The notes below the pieces were generated by a model, which worked only from the letters and a program-made list of their open reading frames with translations, was not told the DNA's origin and searched no databases. From JAXGZG01 sp040771825 (lineage in GTDB: Bacteria > Bacillota > Sulfobacillia > Fermentithermobacillales > Fermentithermobacillaceae), in NCBI GenBank assembly GCA_040771825.1, contig JAXGZG010000004.1:248001-312000 (forward strand): a stretch of DNA of 64,000 nucleotides. Reading direction: 5' to 3'. The position numbers and the translations under genes were made by a program. Below, piece by piece: positions 43,595 to 53,257 of this stretch (position 1 is the first letter of the stretch; each line of letters begins with the position of its first letter).

Positions 43595-44695
43595 ATGCAC
43601 AAGTCCGGATTGCAGGGCCGAGTCTCCCCGGTCATCATGTATACTGTGACTTCATTGGTCCTATTTCAGGTGGTTTTCGCGGCTCTGGCGCCGCTAAGTT
43701 TGGTGTACAACAACCGCATGGATTACAACGTAATCAAGGACAACCTCGCAGGAGTCGGCGCCACCCTTGACCTTATTGCAAGAGACATCCGTACCCGCCG
43801 TTTGCAGGATTACGTGATCCTTCTGGGCGATTCGGTTCCCTACAGCGGTCCGGGAGGACCGTCTCAATCGGTGTCCAAACACATGAACGACGTGGCAAGG
43901 GAGGCCTGCCTGCCTCCTGTATACAACGTTGCGATACCTGCGGCCCAAATGGGCGATTTCTATACGCTGCTGCTTATGCTCGAGCGGAGGAGCGTATCCA
44001 CGGACCATGTAATGTTGAACCTAACGTACGCCGGCTTCGTCAAGCGCGAACCCGATCCGCCCATTGTCTACTGGCTGGAGAAGGACCTAAGAAAGCTGGA
44101 CCCTGCCGCCTACGCATTGGCAGCCGCGGACTTGGCCGCAAGCAGCGAGAACAAGAACAGGCCGGGGGAAATCGAGTCTTTCCTCGAATACTCCGTGTAT
44201 TCAAGGATCCCGACTCTCAAGTACCGAAGTCACATCAGAATGGCAGCCCAATACAGGCTGGGTACAGCATCTCAGGTCTTGGGCGATACCAGGCCCTGGT
44301 ACGAAAAAGAGGGTCTCAAACAAGGCTTAAAGCCGTCGATCTACCAAAATCAGTTCGATGCGACACCGTTTGTCCTAGATGATTCCAACTTGAATGTTGT
44401 TTTCTTGAGGCTTATCGCCGGCCACCTGCGTGGAAAAGAGTTACTCGTCTACATGAGCCCATTGAACAAGACACTCATGAGGCAACAGACCTCGACGCTT
44501 GGGTTCATGCAGAACGAGGACAAACTAGACAGTTTCTTGAAGGAAGAAGCCGCGGACTACGGATTCCAATACGTAGACTTGTGCGACGCTATCTCCCACG
44601 ACCTGTTCTCAGACCACGTGCACTTGGTGGCCAACGGGTACAAAGCACTGGCGGACATTCTATGGAACCAAGCGAGGTCATGTAAATGGTTCTGA
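43595..44695 (+). CDS. SGNH-hydrolase-like membrane-anchored protein (AlgX/DltD-type partner)
   Basis: 366 residues. An N-terminal signal-anchor helix (about 13-35) leads to an extracytoplasmic domain with GDS (78-80) and a late DHVHL motif that would supply the Asp/His of an SGNH-type triad. Such proteins pair with MBOAT O-acyltransferases to put acetyl groups on exported polysaccharides or teichoic acids. The MBOAT gene follows after 37 bp. AAGGTGAT precedes ATG 43595. The catalytic assignment is from motifs only. Confidence 0.65.
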   Translation: MHKSGLQGRVSPVIMYTVTSLVLFQVVFAALAPLSLVYNNRMDYNVIKDNLAGVGATLDLIARDIRTRRLQDYVILLGDSVPYSGPGGPSQSVSKHMNDVAREACLPPVYNVAIPAAQMGDFYTLLLMLERRSVSTDHVMLNLTYAGFVKREPDPPIVYWLEKDLRKLDPAAYALAAADLAASSENKNRPGEIESFLEYSVYSRIPTLKYRSHIRMAAQYRLGTASQVLGDTRPWYEKEGLKQGLKPSIYQNQFDATPFVLDDSNLNVVFLRLIAGHLRGKELLVYMSPLNKTLMRQQTSTLGFMQNEDKLDSFLKEEAADYGFQYVDLCDAISHDLFSDHVHLVANGYKALADILWNQARSCKWF

Positions 44696-44732
44696 GCACA
44701 GGTGCTCTAAGCACAGGGAGGCTTTCCGACTA

Positions 44733-46136
44733 GTGGGTTTTCATACTCCGACGTTTTTCATCATGGCGGCCATCGCGTGCGGCCTGTTCTGGGCGGTGCG
44801 CAAGCGAAGGCTCGCTGTCCTGGCGGCGTTCGACTGCTTGTTCTACCTTTATGCAGGGCTTCTGGATTTCGGGCTGTTTCTTGGCGCGGCGCTCGTTAGC
44901 TACTTTGCCGCCCGTAAGATGCGCCATCGCCATAGGAAAGTGTGGGCTGCAGCAGGAATCGTGCTCAACCTGCTGAACCTTGCCTTCTTCAAGTATTACT
45001 ACTTCCTCCTTGGTAACCTTGCCAAGGTGTCTAGAGTGCCTCACGCGCTGATGAGTCTCAAAGTGGTGCTTCCGATTGGCATCTCCTTCTACACTTTCCA
45101 GCTGGTCGCATACCTCGTGGATGTCTACAGAGACGAGATACAGCCTATCGAGTCATTCTTGGACTTCTGGGTCTTCATCTCCTTCTTCGGTCAGGTAATT
45201 GCGGGCCCCATCATGCGGGCAAAGGATTTCGCGCCCCAGGTAGAAAAGGTCGATGAGTTTCATCTTAGCTCTGAGAGACTCAGAAAGGGCCTCCTGCTTT
45301 TCGGCGTGGGCCTTGCCAAGAAACTGGTTCTGGCCGACTCTCTGGGTCCATTGGTGGACAAATACTTTGCCAGAGGACAAGCCCTGAGCTCAATCGATGT
45401 GTGGATAGGGGCGTATCTGTTCGCCTTCCAGATCTACTACGACTTTTCGGCCTACAGCGACATGGCCCTAGGGATCGGCCGCTTCTTCGGATTCGAGCTC
45501 ACAAACAACTTCGACACCCCGTACCTGAGTCAGAATCCTCCCGAGTTCTGGAGACGGTGGCATATTACTCTGTCCACCTGGGTCAGAGACTACTTATACA
45601 TCCCCATGGGCGGCTCGCGCAAGGGGTTTACCAGGGGACTCTGCGCCGTAGTCGCGGCCATGTGCATATCGGGGCTTTGGCACGGCGCTTCCTGGACCTT
45701 TGTGCTGTGGGGACTGTATCACGGTCTTCTCAGCGCCGCACACCGAGTATGGAGGAAGACCATGGGCAAGTCCGTGCGATCGGGACCCTGGACACAAGCG
45801 CTCAACACTTTTGGTTTCATGCAGCTGACGATCATCGGGTGGGTCTTCTTCCGAGTGACCAACGCAAGTGACCTTTGGCCTCTTCTGGGCAGAATGCTTA
45901 CGTTCAGACACAGGGGGGTGGGCCCCCACCTCTTGCTGTACATAGCCCTGATAGTGGGCCTGTACTGCTTGCATGTCGTTGAATACTTGGCACGGAAGCA
46001 CGCGGCCGCACTTCTGACCTGGTGGAGCGTACACATTCCCGCCCCTATCCGAGGCGCTATGTACGCTGCCGCAATCCTGGCACTCTGCATCTTCCTACGC
46101 CCCAAAGCCAGTACGTTCATCTACTTCCAGTTCTAG
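44733..46136 (+). CDS. MBOAT-family O-acyltransferase (AlgI/DltB-like)
   Basis: 467 residues with about 11 membrane helices. The MBOAT signature is clear: FGQVIAGPIMRAKDF, NFDTPYLSQNPPEFWRRWHITLSTW, PMGGSRKG and the catalytic histidine in GLWHGASW (about residue 316). It passes an acyl group, probably acetyl, across the membrane to a cell-wall or extracellular glycan, finished by the SGNH-like partner upstream. GTG 44733 lies 11 bases after GGGAGG. No alginate or dlt genes are nearby, so the acceptor is unknown. Confidence 0.88.
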   Translation: MGFHTPTFFIMAAIACGLFWAVRKRRLAVLAAFDCLFYLYAGLLDFGLFLGAALVSYFAARKMRHRHRKVWAAAGIVLNLLNLAFFKYYYFLLGNLAKVSRVPHALMSLKVVLPIGISFYTFQLVAYLVDVYRDEIQPIESFLDFWVFISFFGQVIAGPIMRAKDFAPQVEKVDEFHLSSERLRKGLLLFGVGLAKKLVLADSLGPLVDKYFARGQALSSIDVWIGAYLFAFQIYYDFSAYSDMALGIGRFFGFELTNNFDTPYLSQNPPEFWRRWHITLSTWVRDYLYIPMGGSRKGFTRGLCAVVAAMCISGLWHGASWTFVLWGLYHGLLSAAHRVWRKTMGKSVRSGPWTQALNTFGFMQLTIIGWVFFRVTNASDLWPLLGRMLTFRHRGVGPHLLLYIALIVGLYCLHVVEYLARKHAAALLTWWSVHIPAPIRGAMYAAAILALCIFLRPKASTFIYFQF

Positions 46137-46409
46137 CCCGGCAGCATCGACGAGCCGGTTCCGCGACGATACCCCCTCAAGGAGAGATCGTCGGGCACAG
46201 TGCGTACCACCTCATCGAGAGGCATAGTGTCTTTGGCAAGAACCCCCGCGATGCATGGAGGTTTTCTCTTGAGTGCACAGATGCTTCTGCCGGGCCATTT
46301 TGTCCTGTAGTAGACGGACCATAAAGTCAACCGATTGCCGGAAGGTGTGTCAGATGGGGACAGGGGTCAGGGTTTTCCCGCCGGCGAGCACCCCAACCCC
46401 CGAACTGTG

Positions 46410-47210
46410 TTACGGAAGTTCCTTTTCCACCACGTAGCGGACAATGTGGTCGTCGATTATCTTCTTTTGGCGTTGCTCGCCGTACATGAGGCAGTGGATG
46501 CAGGTTTTGTTGATGAGTCTGGGGCTACCTGATGAATAACGGAAGATCTCCTGCATCGCGTCATCGGAGAAAATGTCCGAAGCGGAACCTGCGTAACGCA
46601 GGTGATGGAGTATGTAGGACTTGGTGCCTGCCTCGTCAAGGTACGCGAGGTGACAGCGCAGGTCGAGGCGTTGAACGACGGCCGTGTAAACCTGCTTCCT
46701 TAATTTCTCCCAGATTTCCGTCTGCCCGACAAGGATAAGCGTAAGGGGGCTCTCCGAATCCATCTTGAAATTGAGAAGGAACCTGATCTCCTCAAACATC
46801 TCCTTGTCCAAGAGGTGAGCCTCGTCCACAATGACTACCGGGTTTAGGCCATGGACGCCGCGCATGAGTTCCACTTCCCTGTGCAGAAGCCTTTTGGAAT
46901 CGCCCCTGTAAAAACGTCCTTGCACGCCCAGTTGATCGAGAAGGCCGTTGTAGAAGTGTCTCGGCGTCAGTTTGGAGTCTGCCAGGTAGAGCACTTTGTA
47001 GTCCTTGGTCCCCAGGCTGTATGAGAGCCTTCGGATGAGAGTGGATTTGCCTGTTCCGCAGTCACCGGTCAAAAGCGCAAACCACTGTCTTCTTGCGGCG
47101 TATTGGAGCCTTGCCAAGGTTTCCTCGTACTCCTCCGTCAAGAACAAGGCATCTTCCGTCATCTGCCTGGTGAAGGGACTGTTCTTGAACTCGTAGAATT
47201 CTTCAATCAC
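46410..47210 (-). CDS. TniB/ExeA-like AAA ATPase of the transposon
   Basis: 266 residues. Walker A GDCGTGKS (49-56), Walker B VVIVDEAH (124-131) and sensor-1 region LILVGQTE are intact. Like TniB, TnsC or IS21 IstB it would bind DNA as an ATP-dependent assembly and direct the transposase to a target. GTG 47210 follows GGGGGC and overlaps the transposase gene by eight bases. A degenerate relative lies at 62382-62664. Confidence 0.85.
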   Translation of the reverse strand: MIEEFYEFKNSPFTRQMTEDALFLTEEYEETLARLQYAARRQWFALLTGDCGTGKSTLIRRLSYSLGTKDYKVLYLADSKLTPRHFYNGLLDQLGVQGRFYRGDSKRLLHREVELMRGVHGLNPVVIVDEAHLLDKEMFEEIRFLLNFKMDSESPLTLILVGQTEIWEKLRKQVYTAVVQRLDLRCHLAYLDEAGTKSYILHHLRYAGSASDIFSDDAMQEIFRYSSGSPRLINKTCIHCLMYGEQRQKKIIDDHIVRYVVEKELP

Positions 47211-48552
47211 GGTTTCTGCCCCCTATCACCGAGCGATAGGAAATCGCGGTCTCGGAAAGAACCCTGTGCTTTTCGTACTGCTTTTTGGCGGCATCCAGTT
47301 CCCTTGAGGTATGCGGGCTTACCTTTTGCGGCAAGGGGATCCTCTTGCGCGGCGCGCTGTGCTCCGTTATCACCAGGGGTCTAATCTTTCGCGGTTCAAA
47401 CCCTTGGTGAAATACCTCGAGTTCATCCGGATTGTCGGGGCGGAAGGCGACGTCCACGTTCATGCCGATTAGGTCCTGGCCCGCCTCCCATGGGATGCTT
47501 CCAAAAGACAGGCAGCCTGTCTTGTCCACCAACCTTTTCTCGGTGAAGACGAAGGCGAAATCCAGCTGCTCTTTACTTGCCCACCTGAGGGGACGGTCGT
47601 CTTCTTTGAAAGCCTGTTCGGGCGTTTTCCCGTTAAGGGCGGAGTGAGGTTTGGTTTGATAGAGCTCGTAAAGCCAGATATCGAGGTGGTGCTCAACCTC
47701 CGCGGCGCTTTGGGGGCGTTTCAGTCTGACCTCTTCCACAAAGCTATCAAGATACTTGTTAAAAACTTCTACCTTGCCCTTAGCTGAAGCGGCCCTTGGG
47801 CGGGCCGTGAGTTTCTTTATCCCCAGCTTGGCGCAGACCTGAGTCATGTGGCGACTTATGTACTGGCTGCCATTGTCGGTAAACACCCTGTCAGGCAACC
47901 CGTAACGTTCGATGGCATGTCGGAAGCTGTCCAGCACATTCCAGGCATCCTGCTTTTCGTACACTCTGCAAGCTGTGACTAACCTTGTCGCGTCATCGAT
48001 GATCACGGAAGCATAGAGTTGCTGCGCCTTGCGTTTGGCTGTCTCCGGGAGCACTATCAAGTATTTGAGGTCCATCTGCCAAAGGTCGTTTCTGTGGAGG
48101 CGCTGGAACCTTCTTGCTGCTCCGGCACCTGTTGAGTGATACATGCTGAGTTGCTTTGACCCGTATCCTCGTTTTACGAGATGGTCTTGGAGCGTTGACC
48201 GCTTTACCTCTCCCGGGGCGACAAGGCCTTCCATCTCAAGGATTGTGATGATCTGGCGGATGCTCCTGGTCGGCACCTCGCGACGGAGCATCACGGCCTG
48301 GTCCACGATCTCTTCTGTGACTGAACTCGTTTTGCCACCGTAGGGATTGCTTTTGGGAAGGAGTCCTTGGTAGCCGCCGTGCTCATACGAAAACAACCAG
48401 CGACGTAAGGTGCGTTCCGAGATGCCCTCTTGTTCGCTGATTTCACGCATGAGCATGACGCGCTTTGCCCGGTCGACTCCCCCGTAAAGCAAAGGCCCCA
48501 GGATCTGTATCCGTCTCGCTGCCACATCGTCCGGATTCTGCGCTTTTCCCAC
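47203..48552 (-). CDS. DDE transposase, Mu/TniA/IS481-like
   Basis: 449 residues. Two helix-turn-helix segments fill the first 135 residues (GISERTLRRWLFSYEHGG is the clearest). The retroviral-integrase-like core has the catalytic triad Asp161 (QMDLKY), Asp226 (TDNGSQY) and Glu262 (KGKVEVFN). A Mu-type C-terminal beta-barrel follows (about 345-400), then a basic tail that may contact the ATPase. GTG 48552 is eight bases after GGAGG; an ATG 15 bases upstream overlaps that site. Reading frame intact. Confidence 0.87.
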   Translation of the reverse strand: MGKAQNPDDVAARRIQILGPLLYGGVDRAKRVMLMREISEQEGISERTLRRWLFSYEHGGYQGLLPKSNPYGGKTSSVTEEIVDQAVMLRREVPTRSIRQIITILEMEGLVAPGEVKRSTLQDHLVKRGYGSKQLSMYHSTGAGAARRFQRLHRNDLWQMDLKYLIVLPETAKRKAQQLYASVIIDDATRLVTACRVYEKQDAWNVLDSFRHAIERYGLPDRVFTDNGSQYISRHMTQVCAKLGIKKLTARPRAASAKGKVEVFNKYLDSFVEEVRLKRPQSAAEVEHHLDIWLYELYQTKPHSALNGKTPEQAFKEDDRPLRWASKEQLDFAFVFTEKRLVDKTGCLSFGSIPWEAGQDLIGMNVDVAFRPDNPDELEVFHQGFEPRKIRPLVITEHSAPRKRIPLPQKVSPHTSRELDAAKKQYEKHRVLSETAISYRSVIGGRNRD

Positions 48553-48594
48553 GGCTAAAACCTCCATTTCGTCTTGATACCAAGACTCTAGAGG

Positions 48595-49062
48595 CTAAAA
48601 CGCATAAGCAGTACGCCCGAACGGGTGGCAGAGCCAGTTCCCGCTGTTAACGGTTGCCCTGACCAAAGAAAGGAAATCTGGAACAATGTGAGGGGACACG
48701 AAACCTAGATTTACTTGCTGGCGCCAAATCCCTTGAAGGTGACTGGTGACCCTCTCGCACCAGGCCCTGATCTTCTGCCTGGTACGCTCTTCGTAGGGCA
48801 CGTTGATTCCCCCGCCCTCGGATACGGACACTATTACCGCGGCGCTGTAACGCTTGTAGGGCACCACGAAGTCCGGGAGTTCGGTGTGCATGCTCCTGCA
48901 TTTCTTGCAGCGAAGCCGCCTAAGGCTGTAGACATGCTTAGTACCTTTCGCGTCAATCAAGCGTCGGTAGCGTCGGTCGTGTAGTTTCAGTTCTCCGTGG
49001 CCCTTAGGGCAAGAGATGGTTTCGGTCCCCGTCATAACAAACACTGTCGGTAGTTGTCCCAT
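48595..49062 (-). CDS. DUF6431-like Zn-ribbon protein of the transposon
   Basis: 155 residues. A treble-clef-like zinc ribbon is suggested by CPKGH (about 18-22) and CKKCRSMHTELPDF (about 52-65). A helix-turn-helix-like middle segment follows (EGGGINVPYEERTRQKIRAWCERV). Such proteins accompany DDE transposases in clostridia and may recognise transposon ends or regulate transposition; no function is proven. Neither ATG 49062 nor ATG 49035 has a ribosome site; 49035 may be correct because 49062 could lie in the terminal repeat. The transposase gene follows after 42 bp. Confidence 0.6.
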   Translation of the reverse strand: MGQLPTVFVMTGTETISCPKGHGELKLHDRRYRRLIDAKGTKHVYSLRRLRCKKCRSMHTELPDFVVPYKRYSAAVIVSVSEGGGINVPYEERTRQKIRAWCERVTSHLQGIWRQQVNLGFVSPHIVPDFLSLVRATVNSGNWLCHPFGRTAYAF

Positions 49063-49284
49063 TTGGATTCGTACCGTGATACAATGACCATGCTATTGTC
49101 ACTGGCCTCGGGAATCCCGCCCGAGGCTTCTCCTTTCTCAGAACACTATTCAGGCCATCATACCCGGCAAACTTTGGACAGGCAATGTCGGTAGCTCCGC
49201 GCCATTCTGGAAGAGCGTAAGCAACAGAATTGAAAGTGTACCCGCATGGTGCGGAGACAAGTGATGCTCGTGGAGGGGTGCCCC

Positions 49285-50820
49285 GTGACGAGCCTACAAA
49301 TAAGACCACGCAAATCGTTGCCAGTTTTGCTGCTGCTGTCGATGATTGCCCGTCTTTGCGTCGTAGCATACCCTGTGTTGGCTAACGCTGCCGACCCATA
49401 TGAGGAATGCGCAAGAAAGCTCCAGGAAATGGGGCTCTTTCGAGGGTCGGACGACGGTTTCGAACTCGACCGCTCGCCTACCAGAGTGGAAGCCCTGGTC
49501 ATGTTGATCAGACTGCTTGGGAAAGAACAGTCCGCTGTAGACGAATTTGACGCCGAGACGGTGACACACCCTTTCACTGACGTGGCCACATGGGCAGAGC
49601 CATACGTCGAATTCGCGTACAAGAGCGGGCTTACGCAGGGGGTAGCGCCGGATCGGTTCGGCTCGGCTGATCCGGTGACTGCATCTCAGTACCTCACGTT
49701 CGTGCTAAGAGCCATAGGCTTTGATGACCGAGCGGGCGAATTCGTGTGGAACGAGTCTGCCAGAAAGGCCGCTCAGGCAGGGATCATAACGATTGACGAC
49801 TACTCGCAGGAAGACGATCCTTTCCTTCGCAAGAACCTCGTCGATGTCTCCTACGGCGCTCTCAATGCGCCGGTACGGGCGGGCGATATTACGCTTATGG
49901 AAAGGCTGATCGCGGACGGCTCCATCGCCCCTCCCCCCTACCATAGGACGTCTAGACTCGAAGGCACGAAGCTTTACGTTCCCCTATGGCCTCTCCCAAC
50001 AAAAGACAGCGAATATCAGGGGTATATGAGCTTGGTAGCCCAGGTTCTGCCCGGCGCCCGTTTCTGCACGCGCATCGCGTACCGCCAGGAGAACCCCTAT
50101 GGAGTTCTCCTGGCGCTGCCGGACGTCAAATCTTCATATTTGCGCGGCGTGGCCAGGACAGCTTTGACATCCGATAGCCATGGAACGCCGCAAGGCTGGT
50201 TCCGTCTCGATCGAACGCCCCAACCCGGGTTCTATCGGCACTTCTTCATAGTCGATGAGCATTCCAGGCTCTTGGCCTATGCCTCAGAGGATGACTTGCT
50301 TGACGCTCAGGACGGGCTTTGGATTGTGTTCGAAACTGCGATTGACTTCGATAGCGGCTCTCTGCTCCAGCAAGTACATCTGGAAGCTGAGGCTCTCTGC
50401 GGTGGCGCCGTCGAAGTCCCTGTCAGCGTGTTCTACCCAGATACCTACACGTGGCTGGATTGGTCGACAGGATCGCCTGGAGTCGAGAGGATCGCGCACA
50501 CCATGAAAATAGACCGTTCAAAGCTCCCGGCCACCGCGCAGGGGTTCACGCGATATACCCACATAGAGTGCTATTCCGACCCGATCGACGTGCCCGATCT
50601 GATATGTAGGAGCCGCATCACGTGCGTCATTTCGGATCCTCCGAAGGTGAGACACGGCCCGGCGTTCGATGAGTACGACGAAGACCGTGGCGTTCCCATT
50701 AGCGGAGCTTGGACGTCTATTTGCACCTACCTCATTGTGCTTTTGGAGGATCACCAGCAACGCGTTCTCGCGTACTCCGTGTTTACGGCGGAGGACCTAG
50801 CAAGGATTCGCACGCCGTAA
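49285..50820 (+). CDS. Exported protein with N-terminal SLH domains
   Basis: 511 residues. A basic N-terminus and hydrophobic helix end at ANAA (about residue 36), a signal-peptidase I site. Two S-layer-homology repeats follow (about 40-190: RVEALVMLIRLLGKE, then FTDVATWAEPYVEFAYKSGLTQGVAPDRFGSADPVTASQYLTFVLRAIGF). SLH repeats anchor proteins to pyruvylated cell-wall polymer. The remaining 300 residues are soluble and unrecognised. GTG 49285 is six bases after GGAGGGG, whereas upstream in-frame starts have no site. Single gene. Confidence 0.78.
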   Translation: MTSLQIRPRKSLPVLLLLSMIARLCVVAYPVLANAADPYEECARKLQEMGLFRGSDDGFELDRSPTRVEALVMLIRLLGKEQSAVDEFDAETVTHPFTDVATWAEPYVEFAYKSGLTQGVAPDRFGSADPVTASQYLTFVLRAIGFDDRAGEFVWNESARKAAQAGIITIDDYSQEDDPFLRKNLVDVSYGALNAPVRAGDITLMERLIADGSIAPPPYHRTSRLEGTKLYVPLWPLPTKDSEYQGYMSLVAQVLPGARFCTRIAYRQENPYGVLLALPDVKSSYLRGVARTALTSDSHGTPQGWFRLDRTPQPGFYRHFFIVDEHSRLLAYASEDDLLDAQDGLWIVFETAIDFDSGSLLQQVHLEAEALCGGAVEVPVSVFYPDTYTWLDWSTGSPGVERIAHTMKIDRSKLPATAQGFTRYTHIECYSDPIDVPDLICRSRITCVISDPPKVRHGPAFDEYDEDRGVPISGAWTSICTYLIVLLEDHQQRVLAYSVFTAEDLARIRTP

Positions 50821-50903
50821 GACTCTCCATCGCGACAGTCGACGCATACCCATCCTCGCGGTGGACTTCTTGCCTTTGAAACTGACCATTTCACTGAGGA
50901 TGC

Positions 50904-51620
50904 TTACCCCGGCAGGCGTTCCGTACGCGAAGATTTCTTGCTCAAAGCGATAAGGGCCCGCCAATCATCCACAAGGCTCCTATGAGTGATCGTCGCTGGG
51001 TCTACTCCTCCGATACGGTAAGCAATCTGGACCCCCGGGCCAACTAGAACAGCCAACATGACAGTTCCTACTCCTAGTTTTGCCCCGAGGACAAGTCCTG
51101 CTGTGGCCACACAGACTTCCAAAACGGTTCGCGCCTTCCAAACCTCGGTCGAAAAAAGCCTGGATAATCCGAGCATGAGGCTGTCTCTTGGACCTGCGCC
51201 CCATCCCGCGCTAATATACAAGAACGTTCCCCAGCTAACTAAGAATATGCCGCAAAGAAGCATGCCTATCCTGCCGAATAGGCTCTGAACATCGGGAATG
51301 AGCGAGTGCCTTTCAATGAGGTCAATGAAGTAGCCCACGAAGTACATGTTCAATACCGTGCCTCTGCCCGGCACTTGCCCAATGGCAATATCGATCAAGA
51401 TTATTGCGGCCCCGACGATCTGAGACACACGGCCCAAGCTGAGCCCAGTCCTGCTAGCGAGTCCTACCTGAAATGTATCCCACGGCGAAGCCCCAAGTCG
51501 GGAGTGAAGGGCAGATAGCAGACCAGCGCTGCACAAGAATAGGCCGAACATCAACCGCACGAGCTTTCTAATGGGTTCAGCACGGTTCCTCCACGTGCGT
51601 GGGCGAATTTTCCAAAACAA
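50904..51620 (-). CDS. YczE/YyaS-type membrane protein
   Basis: 238 residues with five hydrophobic helices and the family pattern SRLGASPWDTFQVGLASRTGLSLGRVSQIVG and GWGAGPRDSLMLGLSR. Proteins of this family are uncharacterised integral membrane proteins, sometimes needed for surfactin production in Bacillus. The TTG start 51620 is about ten bases after GGGAGG. The last 20 residues are charged. Confidence 0.75.
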   Translation of the reverse strand: MFWKIRPRTWRNRAEPIRKLVRLMFGLFLCSAGLLSALHSRLGASPWDTFQVGLASRTGLSLGRVSQIVGAAIILIDIAIGQVPGRGTVLNMYFVGYFIDLIERHSLIPDVQSLFGRIGMLLCGIFLVSWGTFLYISAGWGAGPRDSLMLGLSRLFSTEVWKARTVLEVCVATAGLVLGAKLGVGTVMLAVLVGPGVQIAYRIGGVDPATITHRSLVDDWRALIALSKKSSRTERLPG

Positions 51621-51676
51621 ATCCGATGGACCTCCCGGCGCAATATTCGACTATCCGTAGTTGATCTGGTTTGTCC

Positions 51677-53066
51677 TTAAGGTAATACCAAGACACTTGC
51701 CGCGTCTGCAGGCAAAGGCTTCACTTCATTCTCCAAAGGCATTCGCCTTTCGTACAGAGTGTACCAGGTCACCATGAATATTCTTAAAGGCGGCTGAAAC
51801 CGCCATGCCCATCCACAAACCGTTGAGCCCCATCCACTTAGCGAGAGTCCCGCAGAAAAGCGGACGCAACAGGTTGGCTGATGCTGCACACGCTAGGCGG
51901 AAGCGTCTGCCCCATCCCTCGGAAAACGCCTGAGCAGGCCCCTTCGAGCGCCATAAACACCTGGCTTGTTGCCAAAATCCGCAAATAGGTAGCCCCCATA
52001 TCCAGGATCACCGGCTCGTCAAGAAACAGGGAAAAAGAAAGCGACCCCCTAGCATCAGAAGTGCGGTCACAAGGATCTCCCAGCCTAACAGCACGGCAAG
52101 AGAAATGCGATAGCCCCGGCGTATGCGCTCCCACTGTCGCGCCCCGTAGTTCTGTCCGACGAAGGCAGTAATGGCCGAAGCGAAGCCGCCGCCGATAAGC
52201 CATGACAGTGACTCGATCTGACTTCACGCGCTGCACGGCCACAGCGGTCTCACCATGCCACGCAGATACCATACCCGTCACGACCATAGCCAGAGATGTG
52301 AAAGCGGCGCTTTCTAGAGCAACGGGAAGGCTCCAACTCAGGATCTGGCGTGCCTTTGCCCGTCTATTGGGCCAAAAACGTGAAAGTGCGGAAAAGGCCT
52401 ACAGGGATGATGTTTTGCGAACCAAACAAACAACGCCAGCACGACTCCTTGGGCGATTACCGTAGCGATAGCCGCACCCCGAACACCCCAACCCCACTTC
52501 AAGATCATCAAGGGGTCAAGAATCATGTTGACCACTAGCCCCATTGCGTTGGCCAAGAAAGTGAGCCGCGAATTACCCGCACCGTTGAATGAGCCGGTTA
52601 TGGCAGCTGACGAATAAGTGAGCGCGGTCCCCAGCCCCACAATGCGCAGGTAGGCGCAAGCCTCGCTGAACATGGCCAGCTCTTTCACCTGTAGAAGTGA
52701 AATCAAGGGGCCGGCAAAGGCAATGAGAACAACGCCATACGCAGCGCCAAGGATAAGGGCCATCCTAGCGGAGTCCTGCGCGTACCCCCTGGCGGCGTCA
52801 ACATCGCCTAGCCCTAAATTCTGCGAAGTCCCGATTTCGGAGCCCATGCGCCCAATCATGAGGAGAGCCATGCCTAGCCACATGAACATTCCGGCTAGGC
52901 CACTGGCCGCCACGGCAGTCACTGAGTTCTCCAGGCGTCCCAACCAAAACATATCGGTGAGGTTGTAGGTCATCTGCATGAGTTGTGTGCCCATAATAGG
53001 GAAAGCCACAAGCAGCAGTTTTTTCAGAATACCGCCTTGGGTCAGATCAAAAGTGTTTGCTGTCAT
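51677..53066 (-). pseudogene. Frameshifted MATE-family transporter
   Basis: The N-terminal half reads cleanly from ATG 53066 (GGAG upstream) for about 230 residues with six MATE helices (FPIMGTQLMQMTYNLTDMFWLGRL). The frame then breaks near 52350. Matching MATE sequence continues in other frames: MVVTGMVSAWHGETAVAVQR (near 52230), then LRILATSQVFMALEGACSGVFRGMGQ (near 51950), then SGWGSTVCGW-type remnants to about 51720. At least three indels are needed to rejoin it, so this is a pseudogene and not two sequencing errors. The 21.5-22.9 kb MATE gene is intact and only distantly similar. Confidence 0.75.
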
Positions 53067-53202
53067 CTATTTGCTCCATCCCATTTCCGTCGTCTGGCAC
53101 ACTCCTTCCAGTATAGAGTATTGGCTGTCATTTTCATAAGCGCACCCGGCGGGAACGTAGGGCAACGCATTCTGTACCGCCCCCGGTCGTCTTGCAGCGT
53201 AA

Positions 53203-53243
53203 CAAAAAACAAGCCCAGAACTCGACGGCAATATCGGGCTTGT
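53203..53243 (-). terminator. Rho-independent terminator for the 53.3 kb gene
   Basis: On the minus strand ACAAGCCC (53243-53236) pairs with GGGCTTGT (53216-53209), followed at once by TTTTTT. It lies 15 bases past the stop codon of the gene ending at 53258. Confidence 0.8.
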
Positions 53244-53257
53244 TCTCGTTTTTTGAA

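Larger units (their letters stand above)
46340..49065 (-). mobile_element. Three-gene transposon (Zn-ribbon protein, DDE transposase, AAA ATPase)
   Basis: Three minus-strand genes in tight order: a DUF6431-like Zn-ribbon protein, a Mu/TniA-type transposase and a TniB/ExeA-like ATPase. Outer ends are not settled. A candidate inverted repeat is ATGGGGACAGGGGTCAG at about 46354-46370 against ATGGGACAACTACCGACAG read on the minus strand at 49062-49044; if real, the first gene's apparent ATG lies in the end itself. A decayed second copy of the ATPase gene at 62.4 kb shows the element has moved in this genome. Confidence 0.55.
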
